Assembly: GCA_046331095.1 (NCBI GenBank)
Contig: JAXLRM010000004.1
Span: 372,001-436,000 of the forward strand
Length of the DNA stretch: 64,000 bases
Reading direction: 5' to 3'
DNA from: JAIBAC01 sp046331095
Lineage (GTDB): Bacteria; Actinomycetota; Acidimicrobiia; UBA2766
A program made the translations under genes and the position numbers. Under the pieces are notes generated by a model that searched no databases, had not been told where the DNA came from, and saw nothing but the letters and a program-made list of their open reading frames with translations. Positions 32,510 through 42,003 of the stretch are shown piece after piece; the first letter of the stretch is position 1, and the number at the start of each line of letters is the position of its first letter.

Positions 32510-35500
32510 GTGTCCTACAACACCAGCGCGTCTGCTCGTCGTATCGCGAAGGCCGGGGTGGTGGTCGTGGCCGCCCTCGGGTTCACGCTCGCCTCGAGCT
32601 CCCGAGGTCCCCTCGCCACCACCGCCGACACACGATCGTCGAACGACGTCGCCGTCGAGGGCGCTTGGGGGTCGTCGGCATCAGCGGATCCCCGACCGCT
32701 CGCCCCGCAGGGCATCTCCGCCGGCGCTGTTGTACCCAGGGTCGAGGCACCGGCCCCGAGGGTCCCCGCCGGCACTGGAGCCGGTCCAGAGGCAGGCGTG
32801 GCGACCGCGCCAGCGGAGACCGCGCCCACACGCGAGCGGAACCCGGTCGTCCGGACGAGTGAGGCCGATGGAGGCGCGATCGTCGGGCTCTTGATGCGAA
32901 TCGGCGGCTGGGCGTCGGGACCTGTCATCGACACGATCGCTCCTCGGACGGTCCAGACAACTCCCTCGGCGGATCAGTCTTTCACGTTGCCCACGGCGAT
33001 CACCGTATCGGGCACGGGAACCGACAACCTCGCAGTCGCGTCGGTCAAGGTCGCAGTATTCGACAAGGTCGCGGGCAAGTGGCTGCGGTCCGACTCCAAT
33101 TGGTCGGGCGGGGCGGCCTCGTGGTTCGACGCGACGCTCGTGGCGCCCAACACGAGGTCGAGCGCGTGGACGTGGACTTGGACGACGCCGGTCCCCGGCG
33201 ACTTCGTGATCACGTCGCGGACGGTCGACAAGGTAGGGAACACCGATGCGACCCGTCCGGCGGCGACCGTCCACGTCAACCCGCCGCCCGGCACCAACGT
33301 GCCCGCGACGCCGAAGAACCTTGCCGCCACTCCGCAGTCGACACCCCCGAGAGTCGTGCTCACATGGTCCGCCGAGACCCAGGGCTCAGGCGTGACCGGA
33401 TACGAGGTCCAGCGCGACGGTCAGGTGGTGGCCAGCCCTCTTGACCCCGGTTGGACCGACACGTCGGTGGTTGTCGACCTCGACTACTCCTACACCGTCC
33501 GGGCACGCGACGGTGCAGGGAACTGGTCGGCCCTGACGGCTCCCGTGTCGGTTCGCGTGGGCTCCCGGACCGTGGGCACCTGGACCTTCGGCGCCAGCGG
33601 ACTCGACGGTGCCGGGTTCCAGAACGTCGTCGCCCTCGACCCGGCAAGCAGCGGCGCCGTCTTGTCGGGTGCCGACGTCGCAGGAGTACACCGGAGCTCC
33701 AACTGGGGGCTCGAGTGGCGGCAGGCGAACAGCGGATTGGACTCCCTCTCCAGGCTCAAGGTCGCGGCCTTTGCATGGTCGAGGACTCAACCCGGTGTCG
33801 TGTACGCCGCCACCGGCGCCAAAGGTGCGGGGGGCGGCCTCCTGCGCAGCAGCGACGGAGGCGTGTCCTGGGCGGTCGTGTCCACCGTGCCCCAGTTCTC
33901 CGGTGGCAACAACTCGGGTCTGGGTGGGCTACCCGCCACCCATCCCCGCTCGACCGGCAACCTGCTCGTGCTCGACGAGGCGCGCGGGCTCCTCTACGCG
34001 GCGACCTTCGACGACGGCGTGATGCGCTCGGCCGACGGCGGTGCTACGTGGACCACGCTCGGTCTCGCCGGCAAGTACCTGCGTTCGATCGTGGCAGATC
34101 CCGCCAACCCCGACGTGCTGTACGTGGCCGCGTACAACGACGGCGTCTACAAGACCACAACGGCATCGGGGGCCGCTGCTTTCGCAAAGTTGTCGGCGTC
34201 ACCGACGAGCACCGAGGAACTCGCGTTCGTCGGGAACAGCCTCTTCGCCGCCGCCGGCAGTGCCGGCGTGTTCCGCTCCAACGACGCGGGCGTGGGGTGG
34301 GTCGGCCTCGGCGGACCGCGTACCGACGGTCCCGTGTGGATCTCGGTCACCGGGTACGTGGATGCGGGGGGGCGCACGGTGGTCCTCGCCGGCTGCGACA
34401 AGCCCGCCAAGGCGTCCAAGGTCGGCGCGAACCAGATGTTCGCGTCGGTGATGCGCTCCCTCGACGCTGGTGCCACTTGGTCGAGCCTCACCGACGATCC
34501 GGCCAAGGTCCATTACGAGACCGGAGACGCGTCCGGTCCGAGGTGGTGGCTGGCATCGGCGCAGCCGTACATGATGATCGACAAGGGCAGCTTCACCGCG
34601 GCACAGATCGTCGTCGACGCGACGGGGACCAACGTCTACGTGGCGGGCCGCTCGGGAGTCTGGCGTTCCCCCGACGGGGGCGCCAACTGGTGGCCCGTCG
34701 TGCGCGGCATGGGCGTCACGATCAACCGAGACGTCGTCGCGGACCCCAACGTCTCGGGGCGAGTGTACGTCGGCAACACGGACTGGCTGCTGCTCTGGTC
34801 CGCCGACGGGGGCCGCACGATCACGCAGAACAGGCCGCCCACGGGGGCCGAGACCTTCGGAGTGGCACTCGACACGACCACGACGCCGTCTGCTGTCACA
34901 GTGGCGGTGGGAGACCGCGACACCAACTCCGCCGGTGAGGTGTACTCCAACGTCGACCCAGCGAGCACCACCGCATGGGTTTCCGAAGGGCTGGCCGCAT
35001 CGACGGGTGGAAAGCGACCTTTGGCGATCGCTGTCGGCCACCCAGGTGGCCAGAGGGTCCTGCTCGCCGCGGTCGAGGACGGCGGGGTGTGGCGCAAGTC
35101 GGGTACGTCGTGGACTCGTGTGAGCACGTCGGCCATGGGCGCTCAGACGACCGATTCCGCCGGCTTCGCGTGGCAGGAAGGCTCGTCCACCGTGTTCCTG
35201 TACGACCGTGAGAGCGGTGTGTGGCGGTCGAACGACGCCGGTGCGACGTGGACGATGATCTGGTCGAAGCCGTCCGCAACCGAGATGACCGGTTACGTGG
35301 CGCTCGATCCCAAGGTCGCGGGTCGCCTGTGGGTCGCGGCGCGGGACGGGCTCTACCGTATAGAGGGTGCGGCTTCCGGATCGGTCGACGCGGCGTCGCT
35401 CCTCCCGATCGAGTTGGGGGCCCTCGTCAATCCCAGCGAGATCAGCTTCGACCCCGGCGGCGCGCTCGTGACACTGTCCGGTGGCCACGTCTATCGGTCG

Positions 35501-35656
35501 GTCGACGCCGGCCCCCTCCAAGACGTCTCCGATCCCAGCGTGACATCCGCGGGCAGGTTCGTCTTCGGAACCTCGATCGGGCCGGACGGCCGCCTCTACT
35601 TGGCCCTGAACGGCGACGGCGTCCTCGTGGGAACACCGTCGGCACCGACAGGCTGA
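32510..35656 (+). CDS. secreted GH74-like BNR beta-propeller protein
   Basis: A 1048-residue exported protein. After a basic N terminus and a hydrophobic stretch (AGVVVVAALGFTLASSS) comes a long Ala/Pro-rich region, then an Ig-like module at nucleotides about 32930-33280 (TDNLAVASVKVAVFDKVAGKW...), a fibronectin III domain (PRVVLTWSAETQGSGVTGYEV) and a large propeller region with at least five clear Asp-box turns such as SSDGGVSW, SADGGATW, SLDAGATW, SPDGGANW and SNDAGATW. The entry into the propeller, GAGFQNVVALDPASSGAVLSGADVAG, resembles GH74 xyloglucanases (FVTGI...RTDIGGAYR) and keeps the Asp at the catalytic-base position. Start is GTG 32510 behind CGGAGGGA. It is homologous over most of its length to the gene at 35717. 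Enzyme or glycan-binding function is not proved. Confidence 0.8.
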   Translation: MSYNTSASARRIAKAGVVVVAALGFTLASSSRGPLATTADTRSSNDVAVEGAWGSSASADPRPLAPQGISAGAVVPRVEAPAPRVPAGTGAGPEAGVATAPAETAPTRERNPVVRTSEADGGAIVGLLMRIGGWASGPVIDTIAPRTVQTTPSADQSFTLPTAITVSGTGTDNLAVASVKVAVFDKVAGKWLRSDSNWSGGAASWFDATLVAPNTRSSAWTWTWTTPVPGDFVITSRTVDKVGNTDATRPAATVHVNPPPGTNVPATPKNLAATPQSTPPRVVLTWSAETQGSGVTGYEVQRDGQVVASPLDPGWTDTSVVVDLDYSYTVRARDGAGNWSALTAPVSVRVGSRTVGTWTFGASGLDGAGFQNVVALDPASSGAVLSGADVAGVHRSSNWGLEWRQANSGLDSLSRLKVAAFAWSRTQPGVVYAATGAKGAGGGLLRSSDGGVSWAVVSTVPQFSGGNNSGLGGLPATHPRSTGNLLVLDEARGLLYAATFDDGVMRSADGGATWTTLGLAGKYLRSIVADPANPDVLYVAAYNDGVYKTTTASGAAAFAKLSASPTSTEELAFVGNSLFAAAGSAGVFRSNDAGVGWVGLGGPRTDGPVWISVTGYVDAGGRTVVLAGCDKPAKASKVGANQMFASVMRSLDAGATWSSLTDDPAKVHYETGDASGPRWWLASAQPYMMIDKGSFTAAQIVVDATGTNVYVAGRSGVWRSPDGGANWWPVVRGMGVTINRDVVADPNVSGRVYVGNTDWLLLWSADGGRTITQNRPPTGAETFGVALDTTTTPSAVTVAVGDRDTNSAGEVYSNVDPASTTAWVSEGLAASTGGKRPLAIAVGHPGGQRVLLAAVEDGGVWRKSGTSWTRVSTSAMGAQTTDSAGFAWQEGSSTVFLYDRESGVWRSNDAGATWTMIWSKPSATEMTGYVALDPKVAGRLWVAARDGLYRIEGAASGSVDAASLLPIELGALVNPSEISFDPGGALVTLSGGHVYRSVDAGPLQDVSDPSVTSAGRFVFGTSIGPDGRLYLALNGDGVLVGTPSAPTG

Positions 35657-35685
35657 GTCACGGCCCACCGCGGTGTCTCACTCAG
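35653..35685. terminator. inverted repeat between converging propeller genes
   Basis: CTGAGT (35653-35658) and ACTCAG (35680-35685) flank an inner palindrome CACCGCGGTG, in the 60-base gap between two converging genes. It overlaps the stop codon of the plus-strand gene. No T-run is present. Confidence 0.3.
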
Positions 35686-35716
35686 CGTGGCGGGCGAGCC
35701 TCCCTCGAGCGGAAGC

Positions 35717-38700
35717 TCAGCGGATGTCGATGTCGAAGTCGCCGAACTCCAGCATCCCGAAGCCGTCCATCGAGGTGGACCCGTCCACGGTGAAGCTCAT
35801 CCAATCGGTCCAGTTCTCGTTGTCCTTCACCTGGATCTGGACCGTTCTGAAGCTGACCGTGCCGTTCTCGGCCAGGATTCCCGTACCGGCGATCCCCACG
35901 AAACCGTCTTTCGGTGCGTAGAAGGCGGCAGCAGGAAGCAAGGCGACGAAGGCTCCGGTTGCCGACTGGACACGCACCTCATACGCGTCGAGCAGCGGAA
36001 CGGACCAGGTGATCTTGACCAACACGTCTCCGACGAGCCCCGCGCCGACGATGCGCGGCGTGCCTGTCGGAGGTGGTGCCGTCGTGGTCGTGGTCGTGGA
36101 CGTCGGCGTGGTGGTCGTGGTGGTCGTGGTGGTCGTGGTGGACGATGGGCGCACGACGAGCACGCCGTTGCCCTTCAACGAGACGTGCAGCGTCCCGTCG
36201 GCGGAAGCTGTCATCGCCGCCGGGAAGCGAGCCGCGTCGATGTATGACTGGTCGGCCACGTCGTCCAGCGTGGTTCCGGCGTCGGTCGAGTGGAACAGGG
36301 CAGGTTCGGAGGTCCTCGAGGTCAACCTGGTGGCGAACAGATCGCCCGTCCTGGTGACGGCGATAGGGCCAGGATGGTCGACGCCGAGTCTCGTCGTTTG
36401 CAGGCTTCCGTCCGCGATCGTGCCGTCTGCCGCCCCGTCCAATCGGAACAGCCCGTCCTGGTTCGATACGAACAGGCGGTCCGTCCTGGTGGGGTCGGTC
36501 GCCAAGAACCCGGTCGACGGGGCGTCGGTGGGCGATGCCCAGATCAGGGTCCACGTGAGACCGGCGTCGTTCGAGCGCCAGACGCCGGTCTGGCCGTCGT
36601 AGAGGAACACGCGCTGGGTATCGGCCTGCCATTCGAGGGCGGCTCTGCCGAGCGGCTGGGTCGCTGCCATTGGCTGGGTGGCTACGCGGGTCCACGTACC
36701 GGAGGACTTGCGCCACACCCCGGACTGTTCCACCGCCGCGAGGACGACAGGTGCCCCGTCAACCGTGTCGGCTGCAACCCCGAGCGGGCGGTGTCTCCCT
36801 GTCGCGTCGCCGAGGCCTTCGGATACCCAGGCGCGCCCGGCGAGCGGATCGGGGTTCGAGTAGACCTCGCCGTTCGTGTTGGTGTCGCGTTCTCCCACTG
36901 CCTCGTAGACCACGCCCGAGGATCGGTTGACCGCCAAGGAGAAGCCGATGTTGCCGGTGGGTGGTTGGTGTTGGCTCACGTGTGCCATCTGGTCGCCCGA
37001 AGCGAGGAACACCCAGTCCGTGTTCGCGACGTACACACGGCCCGCGACGTTGGGATCGGCCACGACCGAACGATTGATCGTGGCGCCCAACCCCCGCACG
37101 GCGGGCTGCCACGTATCGCCACCGTCGAGAGAACGCCAGATCCCCGAACGACCCGACACGAAGACCCGCTGCGGGTTCGACCGGTCGATCGAGATCTGCG
37201 ACGCCACGTAGCTGCCACGATCCATCATCATGAACGTGGCCTGGTCGGCCAGCCACCACGGCTCCGACGTACCTGCCACCGTGTAGCTCACACCGCTGGT
37301 GGTCACCGGCTCCCACGTGGCGCCACCATCGACGCTGCGCATCACCGACTCGGCCTTGTTACCCGAGACGAACGGCCGGTTCGCACCCACGAAGAGCACA
37401 TCGCCGCCACCCGCGACGTAACCATCGATCGACGTCCACGACGCCTCACCCTGGCCGCCCGTGCCCAGCCTGAGACGCGACGCCCCGAGCTGGGTCCACG
37501 TCGCGCCCGTGTCGGTCACCTTGAACACCCCGCTCGGCCCGGCGGCGGCATACAAGGTCGAACCCACGAACGTGAGCTCCTCGACCTTGTCCGGTGAACT
37601 CGCGAGCTTCGAGAACGTCCCCGCCGTCCGAGCCGACGTCGTCACGTACACGCCGTCGTCGTAGGCCGACGCGTACACGACGTCGGGCTTGGACGGGTCG
37701 AGCGCAAGCGAACGCAGGTACAAGCCCCCGAGACCCAACGTCGTCCACGTGAGACCCCCGTCGAGGGAACGCATCACCCCGTCGTCGAACGTCGCGGCAT
37801 ACATCACCCCGTTCGTCTCGTCGAGAGCGAGCAAGTTCCCCGTCGACCGAGGCTGCGGCGACGGCACCCCACCCACACCCGGATTGTTGCCACCACCGAA
37901 TCGGGGAGTGGTCGCCAGCTTTGCCCATGTGGCCCCTCCGTCATCCGAGCGGAACACCCCCCCTCCGCTACCCGCCGATCCCGACCCCGCGTACACGCGA
38001 CCTCTCACCTGTTTCGAGTACGCCAACGTCGCGATGGCCAACTCCGACGTATTCGCGAACTTCGCGTTCGCCGGCGACCAGTTCGCCCCCACGTCGGTGG
38101 AGCGGTACAGCCCACCCACGTCGCCACCCGCGAGCACCGTGCCCGAACCGAGCGGGTCGACCGCGACGACGTTCTGGAACCCCCCTCCATCCATCCCCGA
38201 GGGCCGATACGCCCCCGTGGCGATCGTGGCCGACACCGCCGCCGACCAACCCGACTGGTTCCCCGACGTGCCGAGCGCACGCACCCGGTAGGCATACGAG
38301 GTGCCGGGAACCACCGCCGAGTCCACCAGGGACGTGGCTGCCGGCGACGCGATCACAGTGCCGTCGCGGGACACCTCGTAGCCTCCCACCGCGATACCGT
38401 CGGTCGGAGCCGCCCACGACAGAGCGATCTGCGCGGGGGAGCTCCGTGTGACTGCTGACAGTCCGACGGGGACCGCCGGTGTCTCGATGACACCGGGTCT
38501 TACAGAGAACCTCGCGGTCGGTTTGTCCCGGTCCTTGTTCCCCGCGCCGTCGAATGCCTGGGCGATGACCGAGTAGTCGCCCGGCAGAGCCGAACCCCAC
38601 ACGAAAGACCACGTCGTGTTCGTCGAACCCGGCTTGGACAAGGTGGCGTCGTGCCAGGTGATGCCACCCCAGCTGCTCCCGCCGGCCCACCAGAGTCCGC

Positions 38701-39307
38701 CGTTCCGGTTGTACACGGCGACCTTGACGGCGGCGACGCCTGTCCTGCCGGACGCGCCTCCCTCGAACCGTACCGGGGCCGGTAGCGTATAGGTCCCATC
38801 CCTGGCGGGGAGCGTCAAGGTGGAGTGCAGGGACCCGCCGTCGGCGCCGATCCTTACGCCGCTCGGGTATCCCTGGACGGATACCGCTGGGACCTCGGTC
38901 TTGGCGGCATCTCCGCCTGCCACCGCCATGTTCGGCAGAGTCACTCCTAGGGCGTTCGGGGTGGTCACCAGATCAGGTGTGCCCGCCTCGATGCCCACGC
39001 CTGGGCGACTCACCCGACTCCCGGGTGCGGGTCCCGACCCGGACCTGACGTCGGTCGCCACGGTGTCCGGTGGCAGCGCCGGAACGGGGGGATGCTCGAC
39101 TGCACCGGCCGGCAGGCCCGGCGAATCCTCCCGCCCAGGAGGCGCGGCGGCGCCTGCGTCGCTCCGATCAGCAGTTACCGCGACGGTCCCGTACCCCGTC
39201 CCGCAGGCGGACGCCGTCACTGCCACGATCGTGACGAGGGCACCTCCGAGGAGTCTGACCAGGCCGCTGCACGCTGGACCCACGGACGGAGTAGCGGATG
39301 GGCACAC
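35717..39307 (-). CDS. secreted GH74-like BNR beta-propeller protein with C-terminal extra domain
   Basis: A 1196-residue exported protein. The signal segment LVRLLGGALVTIVAVTASACG ends in a cysteine that could be a (non-canonical) lipid attachment site. Next come a Pro/Gly-rich region, the Ig-like module (nucleotides about 38500-38830), a fibronectin III domain and a propeller with at least seven Asp boxes (SDDGGATW, SLDGGLTW, VTDTGATW, SVDGGATW, SLDGGDTW, SNDAGLTW and others). The propeller begins GGGFQNVVAVDPLGSGTVLAGGDVGGLYRS, close to the GH74 motif RTDIGGAYR. A Thr-only linker (about 20 residues, near 36075-36155) leads to a C-terminal beta domain ending in FGDFDIDIR. GTG 39307 lies five bases behind GGAGG and is preferred to TTG 39319. 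One kilobase of this gene has a near-copy at 40114-41111. Confidence 0.82.
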   Translation of the reverse strand: MCPSATPSVGPACSGLVRLLGGALVTIVAVTASACGTGYGTVAVTADRSDAGAAAPPGREDSPGLPAGAVEHPPVPALPPDTVATDVRSGSGPAPGSRVSRPGVGIEAGTPDLVTTPNALGVTLPNMAVAGGDAAKTEVPAVSVQGYPSGVRIGADGGSLHSTLTLPARDGTYTLPAPVRFEGGASGRTGVAAVKVAVYNRNGGLWWAGGSSWGGITWHDATLSKPGSTNTTWSFVWGSALPGDYSVIAQAFDGAGNKDRDKPTARFSVRPGVIETPAVPVGLSAVTRSSPAQIALSWAAPTDGIAVGGYEVSRDGTVIASPAATSLVDSAVVPGTSYAYRVRALGTSGNQSGWSAAVSATIATGAYRPSGMDGGGFQNVVAVDPLGSGTVLAGGDVGGLYRSTDVGANWSPANAKFANTSELAIATLAYSKQVRGRVYAGSGSAGSGGGVFRSDDGGATWAKLATTPRFGGGNNPGVGGVPSPQPRSTGNLLALDETNGVMYAATFDDGVMRSLDGGLTWTTLGLGGLYLRSLALDPSKPDVVYASAYDDGVYVTTSARTAGTFSKLASSPDKVEELTFVGSTLYAAAGPSGVFKVTDTGATWTQLGASRLRLGTGGQGEASWTSIDGYVAGGGDVLFVGANRPFVSGNKAESVMRSVDGGATWEPVTTSGVSYTVAGTSEPWWLADQATFMMMDRGSYVASQISIDRSNPQRVFVSGRSGIWRSLDGGDTWQPAVRGLGATINRSVVADPNVAGRVYVANTDWVFLASGDQMAHVSQHQPPTGNIGFSLAVNRSSGVVYEAVGERDTNTNGEVYSNPDPLAGRAWVSEGLGDATGRHRPLGVAADTVDGAPVVLAAVEQSGVWRKSSGTWTRVATQPMAATQPLGRAALEWQADTQRVFLYDGQTGVWRSNDAGLTWTLIWASPTDAPSTGFLATDPTRTDRLFVSNQDGLFRLDGAADGTIADGSLQTTRLGVDHPGPIAVTRTGDLFATRLTSRTSEPALFHSTDAGTTLDDVADQSYIDAARFPAAMTASADGTLHVSLKGNGVLVVRPSSTTTTTTTTTTTPTSTTTTTTAPPPTGTPRIVGAGLVGDVLVKITWSVPLLDAYEVRVQSATGAFVALLPAAAFYAPKDGFVGIAGTGILAENGTVSFRTVQIQVKDNENWTDWMSFTVDGSTSMDGFGMLEFGDFDIDIR
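36942..37951 (-). repeat. inverted duplicate, copy A (intact frame)
   Basis: About 1010 bases of the BNR gene that match 40114-41111 on the other strand. The matching part starts at the Asp-box turn RSDDGGATWAKL and ends at TGNIGF. Copy A is in frame throughout. Confidence 0.75.
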
Positions 39308-39680
39308 GATGTCCTCCAAGGGGGTGATGCACCGCGGCGAATAAGCTCATTGGCCCCGCGGGTCCAGTCCCACCGGAGGAATCGGCCGATTGGTCCGGTT
39401 CTCTGTAGGTCGCCGCGCCCACCAGATGACCCGCCCCGCGAGCATCACGCCGCCAACCTCGACCACCCCCACGGTGGTCCTATTGCCTGGCGCAAGCCCG
39501 GTCCCTTGCAGCTGGCGGGCGACGATGACACAATTCCTGACCAACTTGTTCAATTCAGACAGGATGGTCCCCGGCTGACGGCGAACTCAACGGAACCACC
39601 TCCGGTGCGGCCGCAGGTGACTCCGGGCCCGACGCCCCTGCGAGGCCCCTACGAATACCGGCTCCATACGGGATGCACGC
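39308..39680. other. 373-base divergent intergenic region
   Basis: This gap separates the minus-strand BNR gene from the plus-strand broken paralogue and must hold both promoters. The minus-strand ribosome site is at its left edge. On the plus strand TTGTTC (39546-39551) stands in an A+T-richer patch (TTCCTGACCAACTTGTTCAATTCAG), but no convincing -10 pairs with it. No gene was found in it. Confidence 0.4.
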
Positions 39681-41940
39681 ATGCAGCAGTCAAACCACGT
39701 GCCATCGAGACGCGCCGCATGGACCCGCATCGTCGCCATGTCGTCTGTTGCGGCATTGGCTTCGGTCGTGCTGATCGGCATCGACGCACGCTCCGGTTCC
39801 GCCGTCAACGCATACGCCTCCGAATCCAGCGGTTTGGACGGGGGCGGTTTCCAGAATGCCGTCGCCGTCGACCCGTTCGGGACCGGGACGGTGCTGAGCG
39901 GGGGGGATGTGTCCGGCTTGAGCCTCTCCACGAACTCGGGGGACACGTGGCGGCCGGTCAACTCGGCGATGGTCAACACGTCACAGATGCAAGTGGCGAC
40001 GATCGTGTTCTCACGCCGCTTCCCGGGGACCGTCTACGCGGGAACAGGCTCCCGCGGGATCGGAGGCGGCCTGTTCGTGTCCAAGGATTCAGGTCGGACG
40101 TGGCACGTCCTCACGCTCGGATGACGGGGAGGGGCCATGGGCAAAGCTGGCGACCACTCCCCGATTCGGTGGTGGCAACAATCCGGGTGTGGGTAAGTCG
40201 TCGCCGCAGCCTCGGTCGATGGGAACTGTCGCCTTCGACGAGACGAACGGGGTGATGCGGCTGCGCACGTTCGACGACGGGGTGATGCGTTCCCTCGACG
40301 GGGTCTCGACGACGTTGGGTCTCGGGGCTTGTACCTGCGTTCGCTTGCGCTCGACCCGTCCAAGCCTGACGTCGTACGTGCCGGCCTACGACGACGGCGT
40401 ACGTATCGACGTCGGCTCGGACGGCGGGGACGTTCTCGAAGCTCGCGAGTTCACCGGACAAGGTCGAGGGAGCCTCACGTTCGTGGGTTCGACCTTGCAT
40501 GCCGCCGCCGGGCCGAGCGGGGTGTTCAAGGTGACCGGACACGGGCGCGGATGTGGACCCGGCAGCCTGGGCGTTCGTGTCCGTGGCCGGGCACGGGCGC
40601 CGAGGTGAGGCGTCGTGGACGTCGATCGATGGTTACGTCGCGGGTGGCGGCGATGTGCTCTTCGTGGGTGCGAACCGGCCGTTCGTCTCGGGTAACAAGG
40701 CCGAGTCGGTGATGCGCAGCGTCGATGGTGGCGCCACGTGGAGCCGGTGACCACCAGCGGTGTGAGCTGGCGACGCAGGCAGGTGTCGGAGCCGTGGTGG
40801 CTGGCCGACCAGGCCACGTTCATGATGATGGATCGTGGCAGCGATGGCGTCGCAGATCTCGATCGACTGGTCGAACCTGCAGCGGGTCTTCGTGTCGGGT
40901 CGTTCGGGGATCTGGCGTTCTCCTCGACGGTGGCGATATGCGGCAGCCCGCCGTGCGGGGGTTGGGCGCCACGATCAATCGTTCGGTCGGGCCGATCCCA
41001 ACGTCGCGGGCCGTGTGTACGTCGGCAACACGGACTGGGTGTGCTCCTCGCTTCGGGCGACCAGATGGCACACGTGAGTCAACACCAACCACCCACCGGC
41101 AACATCGGCTTGGCTATCGCGCTCGATCAGGCGTCGATGCCGTCGGTGGTGTATCTCGGCGTGGAGAACGCGCTGATCAACACGAACGGCGAGGTTCATC
41201 GAACCCCGATCCGCTCGCCGGGCGTCGGCATCCTCGAAGGCCTCGGCGCGGATACCAGACGTCCTCTGGCGCTCACGTCGGGAAGAAGCGCGTGCCCAGC
41301 GGTACTGCTCGCCGTTGTCGAGCAGTCCGGCATCTGGCGAAGGTGCGGGCCGTGGCAGCGCGCCGAGACGGCGGCGGCGATGGCGCAATCCTCGCCAGGA
41401 AGTCCGCCACGTTCAGTTGCCGGGGACCAGCACTGTTCCACTTGCCGATCCGGTCACCGGCATCTGGCGCCCCAACGACGCCGGGATGTCGTGGGCCATG
41501 ATCTGGGCGCATACCGACCGCGCCGAACACGGCGTACCTCCTGAACGATCCTTCGGTACCGAGTCGGCTCTACGTGTCGGCGTTCGACGGCTTGCACGGC
41601 ATCGAAGACGCGGACGCCGGTAGCGTCGATAACGGCACGCTCAGGCGTCGAAGGTCGGCGCCATATCGAACCTCGTCGGGGATGACCGCTGCCGCGGCGG
41701 TGTATTCGTCGCCGGGAGGGCGACCTCGACGACTGCACCTGCCCTGTATCGCAGCACCGACGGCACGACTTCCGACCGTCGTCTCCGACGATCGATACCG
41801 CAACGCGAACAACTTCCCCGGCCATCAGCAGCGACCCGGGGCCGCACCGGCGTCAGCGCGCCGAGCCGGCATGGGCACCGTGGGCAACACCTCGACCTTG
41901 GGCACCCATCGGCCTGAAACCCGAAATCCACCGGGCCATT
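39681..41940 (+). pseudogene. frame-broken BNR beta-propeller gene
   Basis: An ATG at 39681 opens a good signal peptide (IVAMSSVAALASVVLIGIDA) and a GH74-like propeller start (GLDGGGFQNAVAVDPFGTGTVLSGGDVSG), without the Ig-like and FN3 modules of the other two. The frame ends at a TGA at 40122-40124. Homology to the gene at 35717 continues in shifting frames: RSLDG near 40280, ASWTSIDGYVAGGGDVLFVGANRPFV at 40613, EPWWLADQATFMMMDRG near 40788, SGDQMAHVSQHQPPTGNIG near 41057, then WRPNDAGMSWAMIWA and SAFDGLHGIEDADAGSVDNGTL at 41464-41640. At 40114 the sequence restarts at a point of the propeller it has already passed, so the piece looks joined. Either a decayed gene or an error-rich stretch of assembly. 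Confidence 0.7.
40114..41111 (+). repeat. inverted duplicate, copy B (frame-broken)
   Basis: Near-copy of 36942-37951 with several indels. Two are contractions of G runs: GGGGG to GGGG in the codons for LGLGGLYL, and GGG to GG in ATWEPV. Others are longer mismatched patches, for example around 40550-40600. On both sides of this block similarity to the gene at 35717 drops to that of a diverged paralogue. Confidence 0.75.
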
Positions 41941-42003
41941 GACGAACTGGTTGCGACACGGAGTCGGGCTCAGTCTCCGACCATACCGTGGAGGTAATGG
42001 GGA

